Of a stretch of DNA of 36,013 nt, positions 23,752 through 30,510 are shown one piece after another. Below the pieces are notes generated by a model. The model was not told where the DNA came from. It did not search any database and saw only the letters and a program-made list of their open reading frames with translations. The stretch is from an uncultured Prevotella sp. (GTDB lineage: Bacteria > Bacteroidota > Bacteroidia > Bacteroidales > Bacteroidaceae), in the NCBI GenBank assembly GCA_900556465.1, contig USPK01000011.1, positions 1 to 36,013 of the forward strand, in the 5' to 3' direction. The stretch's first letter is position 1. Each line of letters starts with the position of its first letter. Made by a program: the position numbers and the translations under genes.

Positions 23752-23783
23752 AAACCTGTGAACGCAACGTTCGCAGGTTTTTT
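23752..23783 (+). terminator. Terminator of the small lipoprotein gene
   Basis: A 13-bp stem (AAACCTGTGAACG at 23752-23764 with CGTTCGCAGGTTT, one G-T pair) has a CAA loop and is followed by TTT. It lies 69 nt after the stop. Confidence 0.92.
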
Positions 23784-23895
23784 CTTGTCCGCCCGGACCG
23801 GGCAAGCCCTTGCAGCGAGAGGCCCGAGGCGAAGACCGCCTATTGCCCCGCCGCTCCGCCGAAGGCCGGAAGCGACGCGCTTACTCCCGGCGATT

Positions 23896-23975
23896 ACGGG
23901 GCCTAGCCCCGTGCGAACTGGCCTTAGCCCCGTAAAAACTGGCCCTAGCCCCGTAAAAACTGGCCCTAGCCCCGT
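23896..23975. repeat. Interspersed composite repeat, copy 4 (21-nt tandem form)
   Basis: After the palindrome ACGGGGCCTAGCCCCGT come three head-to-tail units of 21 nt, each made of GTAAAAACTGG (first: GTGCGAACTGG) plus CCCTAGCCCC or CCTTAGCCCC. It ends CCCCGTGCGCGC. It lies in the 435-nt interval 23684-24118, between the lipoprotein terminator and the promoter of the sigma-54 activator. A weak hairpin with a T-run (AAGGC/GCCTT, 24053-24072) follows it. No gene is seen there. Confidence 0.9.
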
Positions 23976-24083
23976 GCGCGCGGCAACTGCGGGAGGAAGT
24001 CCGCAGCCGGGCACCAGAGCCGGCCGCCGGGACAGGGGCGCAACTATTTTAAGGCTCGTGGGCCTTTTTTCGCATTTTATCCG

Positions 24084-24091
24084 TAACTTTG
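24084..24091 (+). promoter_or_regulatory. -7 promoter element of the sigma-54 activator operon (TAACTTTG)
   Basis: TAACTTTG matches TAnnTTTG. The in-frame ATG at 24089 lies inside this element, so translation must begin at the ATG at 24119, 27 nt downstream. Confidence 0.65.
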
Positions 24092-24118
24092 CCGGTAATT
24101 CTCATTAGTGGAGTACTC

Positions 24119-25363
24119 ATGGATTCTTCAAATTTACAACGCATCAAACTTCGCTACGGCATCGTGGGCAACTGCGAAGCGCTGGACCGCGCACTGGATA
24201 TTGCGTTAAAAATTGCCCCTGTCGACCTCTCGGTTCTCGTAACCGGCGAAAACGGTGTGGGTAAAGAAGTATTTCCCCGTATTATCCACGACCACAGCTT
24301 GCGTAAGAACAAGAAATACTTCGCCGTGAACTGCGGCGCCATCCCCGAAGGGACCATCGACTCCGAGCTTTTCGGTCACGAGAAGGGCGCCTTCACGGGC
24401 GCCGTGGAGCGGCGCGAGGGCTACTTCGCCGTGGCCAACGGCGGGACGCTCTTTCTCGACGAGGTGGGCGAACTGCCCGCTCCTACGCAAGCCCGGCTTC
24501 TGCGCGTGCTCGAGACGGGCGAGTACATCCCCGTCGGGGCCAGCGAAATCCACAAGACGGACGTGCGCATCGTCGCCGCGACAAATGTCAACATGGAAAA
24601 GGCCATTGGTGAGGGCAAGTTTCGCGAGGACCTCTATTACCGACTCAATTCCGTCTCCATCTCCGTCCCTGCCCTGCGCGAACGGGGCGACGACGTCCTG
24701 CTCCTCTTCCGCAAGTTTGCCCTGGAGATGAGCGAAAAATACAAAATGCCGCCCATCCGGCTGGACGACGAAGCCAGCCGCATCCTCGTGGCCTACTCCT
24801 GGCCCGGCAACGTGCGCCAGCTCAAGAACGTAGCGGAAAACATGTCCGTCACGTCCGAGGCGCGCGTCATCACGCCCGAGATACTCCGGCGCTACCTGCC
24901 CGAGCCCAAACGCCACGACCAGATCATCGCCGTAGACGACGTGAAGCGCGAAAACAGCTTCGAGAACGAGCGGGAAATACTCTACCAAATCCTCTTTGAC
25001 CTGCGCCGCGACGTGAGCGAGTTGAAGCGCATCGTGTGTGCCCGGCAGCAGGAGAAGGAACCGTCCGGCGAAATCAGCGAAAGCAAGCTGCTCTCCCTCT
25101 GGAAGGACCCGTCCGTCGCTTTCAAGGCGGAGCACATCGTCCCCGAGGAGGTGCCGCAAGTCCAGGAGGTGGAAGAAGTAAAGGCCAACGACGTCCCGGC
25201 CAACGGACCGGCCACGCCTCCCCCCTCACTCGAGGAGCTGAAAAAAGACGTCGTGCGCAAGGCGCTGATCCGCAACAACGGCAACCGGCGACAGACGGCC
25301 GAACAGCTGGGCATATCGGAACGCACCCTCTACCGGAAAATAAAGGAATATGACTTGGGATAA
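24119..25363 (+). CDS. Sigma-54-dependent transcriptional activator (AAA+ / Fis HTH), no sensor domain
   Basis: The 414-residue protein is a bacterial enhancer-binding protein. It has Walker A GENGVGKE (43-50), the sigma-54 contact loop GAFTGA (90-95), Walker B TLFLDEVGELP (Asp114, Glu115) and the arginine-finger region FREDLYYRLN. WPGNVRQLKNV closes the AAA+ domain. An acidic linker (about 290-365) leads to a C-terminal Fis-type HTH, NNGNRRQTAEQLGISERTLYRKIKEY. The AAA+ domain starts about 15 residues from the N-terminus, so there is no receiver, PAS or GAF sensor; control must come from expression or a partner. Its gene overlaps lptE by 14 nt and leads the operon with lptE, a TPR gene and secG, a linkage common in Bacteroidales. 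Confidence 0.95.
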   Translation: MDSSNLQRIKLRYGIVGNCEALDRALDIALKIAPVDLSVLVTGENGVGKEVFPRIIHDHSLRKNKKYFAVNCGAIPEGTIDSELFGHEKGAFTGAVERREGYFAVANGGTLFLDEVGELPAPTQARLLRVLETGEYIPVGASEIHKTDVRIVAATNVNMEKAIGEGKFREDLYYRLNSVSISVPALRERGDDVLLLFRKFALEMSEKYKMPPIRLDDEASRILVAYSWPGNVRQLKNVAENMSVTSEARVITPEILRRYLPEPKRHDQIIAVDDVKRENSFENEREILYQILFDLRRDVSELKRIVCARQQEKEPSGEISESKLLSLWKDPSVAFKAEHIVPEEVPQVQEVEEVKANDVPANGPATPPPSLEELKKDVVRKALIRNNGNRRQTAEQLGISERTLYRKIKEYDLG

Positions 25364-25886
25364 ACTGACACGCGCCCTGCGGCGCCGCGGCTCACTCGTT
25401 GCCAGCGGGCTCCTCTGCCTGGTGCTGGCGGCCTGTACCGTCAGCTACAAATTCACCGGCACGTCCATCAACTACGACCTCATTAAGACCATACAGATAG
25501 ACAAAATTGCCAACCGCGCTCCCTATGGCTGGGCACCGATGGAGGCTATGTTCAACAACGAACTGCAAGACCGCTACGCCAGCCAGACAAGGCTGCAACT
25601 TGTAAAGCGAGGCGGCGACCTGCAGATAGCCGGGGAAATCACCGGCTACGACCAATACAATAAAAGCATCTCCTCGGACGGTCTTTCCTCGCAAGTACAG
25701 CTGAAGATGACGGTGAACATCCGTTTCAGCAACAACAAGACCAACGAGAGCTGGGAACGGCAGTTCTCCGCCACGTCCCAGTACGACGCCACGATGCAAC
25801 TGTCGGCGGTCCAGGAGGACCTGGTCGACGAAATGATCCAAGACATCACGGACCAGATTTTCAACGCGACAGTGGCCGACTGGTAA
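25350..25886 (+). CDS. lptE: LPS-assembly lipoprotein LptE
   Basis: LptE is the outer-membrane lipoprotein plug of the LptD LPS-export barrel. The 178-residue product has a lipoprotein signal with lipobox LAAC (about residues 26-29). The Bacteroidota LptE pattern YKFTGTSINYDLIKTIQIDKIANRA follows, then FNNELQDRYASQTRLQLVKRGGDLQIAGEITGYD and ISSDGLSSQVQLKMTVNIRF, consistent with the alternating beta-strand/helix fold. Its start overlaps the activator gene by 14 nt, indicating translational coupling. The N-terminal 12 residues before the hydrophobic core are unusually basic (RALRRRG), which is acceptable for a signal sequence. Confidence 0.9.
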   Translation: MTWDKLTRALRRRGSLVASGLLCLVLAACTVSYKFTGTSINYDLIKTIQIDKIANRAPYGWAPMEAMFNNELQDRYASQTRLQLVKRGGDLQIAGEITGYDQYNKSISSDGLSSQVQLKMTVNIRFSNNKTNESWERQFSATSQYDATMQLSAVQEDLVDEMIQDITDQIFNATVADW

Positions 25887-25961
25887 TCCGGCCACCCGGC
25901 TGCCCGCGGCACCGGGCTGCCGCATGCCGCCCCGCTACCCCACCCCTACGAACAGACATTT

Positions 25962-26732
25962 ATGCCACTTACCACAGCTGAACTCATCGGACATCCGGAA
26001 CGCCTCGACAAGGACACGCTCTACGAACTTCGAGACCTCGTGGCGCGTTACCCTTATTTCCAAGCGGCGCGACTGCTCCTGCTGCAAAATCTCTTTCTGC
26101 TACACGACTCCACGTTTGGCGAAGAGCTGAAGCGGGCCGCCCTGCTCATGCCCGACCGTAGGGTGCTGTTCCAAATGGTAGAGAGCCGGCACTACGAGCT
26201 TCGGCCCGAAAAGCCGGCGCGCACGCCTTCTGCCGCCCCGCAGAGTGCGGCCGACCGCACGCAGTCGCTCATCGACGAGTTTCTCCGTACCAGCGGCACG
26301 GCCGAGGAGACGGGGGCCCCGCGGCGTAAGCTCACCGTGGCCGACGCTACGCAGGACTACGTGGCCTACCTCTTGCAGATGGACGACCTCGAGCCGGAGA
26401 CGGAGCCGCAACCGGCCGCCGACGTCCGGACCCGGCGAAACGACGACCTCATCAACGGCTTCATCGAAAACAAACCGGAACGCATCGTCCTGCAAGAAAC
26501 GCCCGAGTACGTCCCCGAGGTGGCCGACGAAGCGGCCGGCACGGGCTCGGACGAAGACTACTTCACCGAAACCCTGGCCAAAATCTACGTGCGCCAGGGC
26601 CGTTACGAGAAGGCGCTGGAAATTATCCGCAAACTTAGCTTGGATTATCCGAAAAAAAATCGTTACTTTGCAGACCAAATCCGTTTCTTGCAAAAACTGA
26701 TCATCAATAATCAAAATAAAAGCAATGTATAG
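25962..26732 (+). CDS. TPR-containing protein of unknown function
   Basis: The 256-residue protein has no signal peptide or membrane segment. The N-terminal part (MPLTTAELIGHPERLDKDTLYELRDLVARYPYFQAARLLLLQNLFLL) is a helical TPR-like region. The middle (about 85-195) is acidic and Pro/Ala-rich, probably disordered. The C-terminal end (DEDYFTETLAKIYVRQGRYEKALEIIRKLSLDYPKKNRYFADQIRFLQKLI) is a good single TPR. It is conserved in this position in Bacteroidales between lptE and secG, but I know no experimentally supported function. Its end overlaps secG by 8 nt, so the two are translationally coupled. Confidence 0.88.
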   Translation: MPLTTAELIGHPERLDKDTLYELRDLVARYPYFQAARLLLLQNLFLLHDSTFGEELKRAALLMPDRRVLFQMVESRHYELRPEKPARTPSAAPQSAADRTQSLIDEFLRTSGTAEETGAPRRKLTVADATQDYVAYLLQMDDLEPETEPQPAADVRTRRNDDLINGFIENKPERIVLQETPEYVPEVADEAAGTGSDEDYFTETLAKIYVRQGRYEKALEIIRKLSLDYPKKNRYFADQIRFLQKLIINNQNKSNV

Positions 26733-27060
26733 TTTATTCGTAATTCTGGCCGTCATCGTAGCCGTTCTCCTGGCTTTCATCGTTCTGATCCAGGAATCCA
26801 AGGGCGGCGGATTGGCCTCCAGTTTCGCCTCGTCTAATCAGATTATGGGCGTGCGTAAGACTACGGACTTCATCGAGAAGGCCACGTGGACTCTGGCTGC
26901 CTTACTGGTTGTCTTCAGCGTATGCTCCGTATTTTCCCTCCCCTCCCAACAGCAGGAGAGCGTAACGGACGACATCAAGACCACGCAACCGCAGAGCGTG
27001 CCCCAGGGAGCAGGCGCAGCCGCTACGGGACAGGGCGCCGGCACTCCCGCCCAGCAGTAA
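26725..27060 (+). CDS. secG: Preprotein translocase subunit SecG
   Basis: SecG is the small accessory subunit of the SecYEG channel and works with SecA. The 111-residue product has two transmembrane segments (about 2-21 and 53-73). The SecG signature between them is VLIQESKGGGLASSFASSNQIMGVRKTTDFIEKATW. A C-terminal soluble tail rich in Gln, Gly and Ala follows. The start overlaps the preceding TPR gene by 8 nt. A terminator follows within 45 nt. Confidence 0.96.
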   Translation: MYSLFVILAVIVAVLLAFIVLIQESKGGGLASSFASSNQIMGVRKTTDFIEKATWTLAALLVVFSVCSVFSLPSQQQESVTDDIKTTQPQSVPQGAGAAATGQGAGTPAQQ

Positions 27061-27103
27061 GCCTCACGCCGTTTCCGCGTCCGGCCATAAAGCAAAATGT
27101 AAC

Positions 27104-27133
27104 AGAGACAGGACTTCCTCCCGTCTCTTTTTT
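27104..27133 (+). terminator. Terminator after secG
   Basis: AGAGAC (27104-27109) pairs with GTCTCT (27123-27128), with AGG/CCT pairing inside, followed by TTTTT. It lies just 30 nt before the ugd ATG, and no separate ugd promoter box was found, so partial read-through is likely. Confidence 0.75.
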
Positions 27134-27162
27134 ATTACTTACCCTTTTCCCTACTACTCGCC

Positions 27163-28485
27163 ATGAAAATATCTATCGTCGGAACGGGATACGTAGGCCT
27201 CGTCTCCGGTGCCTGCTTTGCCGAGATGGGCGTCGAAGTGACCTGTGTCGACATCAACCAGGAAAAAATCAACCAGCTGAAGCAGGGCATCATCCCCATC
27301 TATGAGCCCGGCCTTGAGGAAATGGTCACGCGCAACGTCCGCGAGGGCCGTCTGCACTTCACTACCGAACTGACGTCGTGTCTCGACGAGGCCGAGGCCG
27401 TGTTCTGCGCCGTGGGGACGCCGCCCGACGAGGACGGCAGCGCCGACCTGAGCTACGTCCTCAACGTGGCGCACGAGGTCGGAGCGGCCATGACGCACTA
27501 TCTCGTGGTCGTCACCAAGAGCACCGTGCCCGTAGGCACCGCGCGCAAGGTCAAGGCCGCCATCCGCGAGGAACTGGACCGCCGCGGCCTCGACCTGGAG
27601 TTCGACGTCGCTTCCAACCCGGAGTTTCTCAAGGAAGGGGCGGCCGTGAAAGACTTCATGTCGCCCGACCGCGTCGTCGTAGGGGTGGAGAGCCAGCGTG
27701 CCCGCGACCTGATGACGCGGCTATATGCCCCGTTCATGCTCAATAATTTCCGTGTCATCTTCACGGACATCCCGTCGGCAGAGATGATAAAGTACGCCGC
27801 CAACTCCATGTTGGCCACGCGCATCTCCTTCATGAACGACATCGCCAACCTGTGCGAGCTGGTCGGCGCCGACGTCAACATGGTGCGCAAAGGCATCGGC
27901 AGCGACTCGCGCATAGGCTCGAAGTTTCTCTACCCGGGCTGCGGATACGGCGGCTCGTGCTTCCCGAAAGACGTCAAGGCCCTCATCAAGACGGCCGAGC
28001 AGAACGGCTACACCATGCGAGTGCTGCGCGCCGTGGAGGAAGTGAACGAACGCCAGAAGTCTGTCCTCTTCGACAAGCTCTCGGCATACTATCACAACGA
28101 CCTGAGGGGAAAGACCATCGCCCTTTGGGGTCTGGCCTTCAAGGCCGAGACGGACGACATGCGCGAAGCCACCTCGCTCGTCACCATCGACCGCCTGCTG
28201 CAAGCGGGCTGCACCGTGCGCGTGTTCGACCCCGTGGCCATGCCCGAATGCCGCAGACGCCTGGGCGAGGCCGTCACCTACGCCCGCGACATGTACGACG
28301 CCGTCCTCGAGGCCGACGCGCTGCTTCTCCTCACGGAGTGGAAGCAGTTCCGCCTGCCCTCCTGGGAGGTGGTGCGCCGCTCCATGCGCCAGCCGGCCGT
28401 ATTCGACGGGCGCAACATCTACGACCCGCACGACATGGCCCAGGCCGGCTTTGCCTACTTCTCCATCGGGCGGCCCGGAAAATAA
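27163..28485 (+). CDS. ugd: UDP-glucose 6-dehydrogenase
   Basis: This cytosolic enzyme oxidises UDP-glucose to UDP-glucuronate with two NAD+, supplying glucuronic acid for surface polysaccharides. The 440-residue product has the N-terminal Rossmann motif ISIVGTGYVGLVSGACFAEMG, VTKSTVPVGT, EFLKEGAAVKDFMSPDRVVVG, the active-site Lys210 in EMIKYAANSMLATRISFMNDI, and the catalytic Cys266 in GYGGSCFPKD. The C-terminal UDP-binding domain contains WGLAFKAETDDMREA. Length and motifs are complete. It follows secG after a terminator. Nearby glycosyltransferases are not clearly linked to it. Confidence 0.97.
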   Translation: MKISIVGTGYVGLVSGACFAEMGVEVTCVDINQEKINQLKQGIIPIYEPGLEEMVTRNVREGRLHFTTELTSCLDEAEAVFCAVGTPPDEDGSADLSYVLNVAHEVGAAMTHYLVVVTKSTVPVGTARKVKAAIREELDRRGLDLEFDVASNPEFLKEGAAVKDFMSPDRVVVGVESQRARDLMTRLYAPFMLNNFRVIFTDIPSAEMIKYAANSMLATRISFMNDIANLCELVGADVNMVRKGIGSDSRIGSKFLYPGCGYGGSCFPKDVKALIKTAEQNGYTMRVLRAVEEVNERQKSVLFDKLSAYYHNDLRGKTIALWGLAFKAETDDMREATSLVTIDRLLQAGCTVRVFDPVAMPECRRRLGEAVTYARDMYDAVLEADALLLLTEWKQFRLPSWEVVRRSMRQPAVFDGRNIYDPHDMAQAGFAYFSIGRPGK

Positions 28486-28523
28486 AAACCGGCCGGAGGC
28501 GCCCGCATTCCGTTTTTTATCCC

Positions 28524-28531
28524 TAACTTCG
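28524..28531 (+). promoter_or_regulatory. Possible -7 element (TAACTTCG) of the HdeD-like gene
   Basis: TAACTTCG differs from TAnnTTTG at one position and lies 34 nt before the ATG at 28566. The assignment is weak. Confidence 0.35.
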
Positions 28532-28565
28532 TGGCAAGAGAATCATTCACATCAAACTACGCGCT

Positions 28566-29129
28566 ATGAAGAAACTATTTCGCAACGTACTCATCCGCGC
28601 CCTGTGCATACTCGCCCTGGGCATTGTGCTCATAGCCTTCTCCACCCGGATTACGCAGTGGATGGTCATGGCCAGCGGCGTGCTGTTCATCATCCCGGGG
28701 TGCGTCTCCATTGTCAGTTACTTTCGCCGCGACCCCGAGAGCCGTCAGGTCATGCTCTATCCCATTGTCGGCGCGGGCAGCATTCTCTTCGGCCTTGTCC
28801 TGCTCATCTTCCCCGAGCTCTTCATCGAGGCCTTCATGTACCTGCTGGCCGCCGTCCTTGTCCTGGGTTCCGCCATGCAGTACTACACGCTGTGGGACAT
28901 GCACCGGTTGCACATCCGCATCAGCGGGTGGCTCTACCTCATCCCCACGCTCGTGCTGGCCGCGGGCCTGTTCATCTTCATCAGCTCGCATAAGGAGGAG
29001 ATAGCCGGCCTGCCCATCATCGTCATCGGCTGCGGCTTCGTGGTCTACGCCTTACAGGAATTCTGGACCCTCTACCTGATGAAGCGCCGCCAACCCCAGT
29101 CCGACGAACAGAAACGCCTGACGCCCTGA
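28566..29129 (+). CDS. HdeD/DUF308-family integral membrane protein
   Basis: The 187-residue protein has six closely spaced hydrophobic segments (about 9-25, 33-52, 65-82, 86-104, 117-136, 145-165) and short polar loops. It ends in a basic tail, MKRRQPQSDEQKR. The layout and segments such as ASGVLFIIPGCVSIVSYF and GAGSILFGLVLLIFPELF resemble the HdeD/DUF308 family of small inner-membrane proteins. HdeD takes part in acid resistance in E. coli, but Bacteroidales relatives are uncharacterised. It stands alone, convergent with the downstream glycosyltransferase. Confidence 0.78.
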   Translation: MKKLFRNVLIRALCILALGIVLIAFSTRITQWMVMASGVLFIIPGCVSIVSYFRRDPESRQVMLYPIVGAGSILFGLVLLIFPELFIEAFMYLLAAVLVLGSAMQYYTLWDMHRLHIRISGWLYLIPTLVLAAGLFIFISSHKEEIAGLPIIVIGCGFVVYALQEFWTLYLMKRRQPQSDEQKRLTP

Positions 29130-29160
29130 CGCCGATACGTCGCGGCTCACGCTTCCCCCT

Positions 29161-29198
29161 GCGCCCCGCACCCGCTCCCGAGAGCCGGTGCGGGGCGC
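29161..29198. terminator. GC hairpin between convergent genes
   Basis: A 12-bp perfect stem, GCGCCCCGCACC (29161-29172) with GGTGCGGGGCGC (29187-29198), lies 32 nt after the HdeD-like stop. The tail GTTGCTTTCC is only weakly T-rich, so it is a probable but not classical terminator. Confidence 0.55.
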
Positions 29199-29275
29199 GT
29201 TGCTTTCCGGCCCGCGGCCCGGGGGCAGCAGCGGCCGCCGCAGTCGGGCAACGCCCGGCGCTACTTTCGCGAAAC

Positions 29276-29334
29276 ACGGGGCTTAGCCCAGAAATTACGG
29301 GGCCTAGCCCCGTAAAAACCAGGCTAGGCCCCGT
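29276..29334. repeat. Interspersed composite repeat, copy 5
   Basis: ACGGGGCTTAGCCC, AATTACGGGGCCTAGCCCCG and TAAAAACCAGGCTAGGCCCCGTA follow in order, so sense and antisense cores alternate. It lies in the 249-nt convergent interval between the HdeD-like gene and the GtrB-like glycosyltransferase, which contains no gene. Confidence 0.85.
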
Positions 29335-29378
29335 AGCGCGGGCCAACGTCGCCGCAGGTTGCGGCCACGGCGACGCGT

Positions 29379-30311
29379 TTATTCCTTCCCGATGACTTGC
29401 TCCACCGTGTAGCGCGGGCGGCGCTTCACCTCGCTGTACACCTTGCCCACATACTCGCCGATGATGCCCAGTGCCGTCAGGATGGCCCCGCCGATAAACC
29501 ACAGGCTCACCAGGATAGAGGTCCAGCCCGGCAGGGCCCGGCCGCCGGTGTAGGCCACCAGGGCGTAGAGGATGACGCCCAAGGCCACGAGAATAAAAAC
29601 GAGGCCCAGGCCCAGAATCCAACGCAGGGGGCGGACCGAGAAAGAGGTGATGCCGTCGAGCGCAAAGGCCAGCATTTTGCGGAACGGGTACTTCGATTCG
29701 CCGGCAAAGCGCTCGTGGCGGTCATAATAGACCTCCGACTGCCGGAACCCCAGCAGCCGCACCATGCCCCTCAGGAAGAGGTTACGCTCCGGGTAATCCA
29801 TCAGCGCCAGCACGGCCCGGCGGCTCATCAGCCTGAAGTCGGCGTGATTGTAAACGACGTCGGCGCCCATGGCCCTCATCAGCTTGTAAAAGAGCTGGGC
29901 GGACCAGCGCTTGAATGCCGTGTCCGTGGCGCGGCTGCGACGGACGCCGTAAACGATGTCGCACCCCGCGGCAAAGCGGTCCAGCATCTCGGGAATGACG
30001 GCTACGTCGTCCTGCAAGTCCGCGTCGATGGAGAGCACGGCGTCGGCGCGCTGCGACGCCCACTCCAGTCCGGCCCACAAGGCGTTCTGGTGCCCCACGT
30101 TGTGTGCCAGTTTCAGCCCGCACACCTCCGGGTGGCGGGCACTCAGTTCCTCAATGAGCGGCCACGTGCCGTCGCTGCTGCCGTCGTCCACGTAAAGCAA
30201 GTGCGTACGCGAAGCATATTCCGTGCTGCGGACCGCGGCCAGCAGGCGCACCGTCGTTTCCTGCAGGACCGCTTCCTCGTTGAAGCACGGCACAACGATA
30301 AAGATCTTCAT
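29379..30311 (-). CDS. GtrB-like polyprenyl-phosphate glycosyltransferase (GT2)
   Basis: The 310-residue protein has a GT-A domain (1-225) with VVPCFNEEAVL, LLYVDDGSSDGTW and VLSIDADLQDDV (the DxD-type motif). It also has the polyprenyl-P-glycosyltransferase segments GVRRSRATDTAFKRWSAQLFYKLM and YDRHERFAGESKYPFRKML. Two transmembrane helices follow (about 233-258 and 268-292), then a basic C-terminus. This is the architecture of GtrB/ArnC/DPM1-type enzymes, which move a sugar from its nucleotide donor to undecaprenyl or dolichyl phosphate at the cytosolic face. The sugar is unknown. No flippase partner is adjacent. It is monocistronic with its own promoter. Confidence 0.93.
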   Translation of the reverse strand: MKIFIVVPCFNEEAVLQETTVRLLAAVRSTEYASRTHLLYVDDGSSDGTWPLIEELSARHPEVCGLKLAHNVGHQNALWAGLEWASQRADAVLSIDADLQDDVAVIPEMLDRFAAGCDIVYGVRRSRATDTAFKRWSAQLFYKLMRAMGADVVYNHADFRLMSRRAVLALMDYPERNLFLRGMVRLLGFRQSEVYYDRHERFAGESKYPFRKMLAFALDGITSFSVRPLRWILGLGLVFILVALGVILYALVAYTGGRALPGWTSILVSLWFIGGAILTALGIIGEYVGKVYSEVKRRPRYTVEQVIGKE

Positions 30312-30334
30312 TTCAGAAATAGTTTTTGGTCAGA

Positions 30335-30342
30335 CAAAGATA
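30335..30342 (-). promoter_or_regulatory. -7 promoter element of the GtrB-like gene (TATCTTTG)
   Basis: The minus strand reads TATCTTTG, a perfect TAnnTTTG, 23 nt upstream of the ATG at 30311. Confidence 0.7.
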
Positions 30343-30445
30343 CGACATGCCGGGAAAAGGAGCAAGTCCGCGCTTTTCTTTTCCCCTTTCCGGGCCTCGC
30401 CGGCCGGGCCCGACAGTTTGCATACAGGTTGCAAGACCTTCTTTA

Positions 30446-30453
30446 TAAATTTG
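30446..30453 (+). promoter_or_regulatory. -7 promoter element of the RND efflux operon (TAAATTTG)
   Basis: TAAATTTG matches TAnnTTTG 57 nt before the ATG at 30511. A TTTG at 30417-30420 is 25 nt away, further than the usual 19-21, so activation by a regulator is possible. Confidence 0.55.
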
Positions 30454-30510
30454 CACTCCGAAACGGTCTGACCCACCGATTCTGAAACCTTATCAAAAAC
30501 TTACTGACTC

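Noticed and set aside
23680..24108. Apparent plus-strand protein with TGLSPVK-like heptads
   Set aside because: The heptads are simply the 21-nt interspersed repeat read in frame. The same kind of peptide appears at every repeat locus, on both strands.
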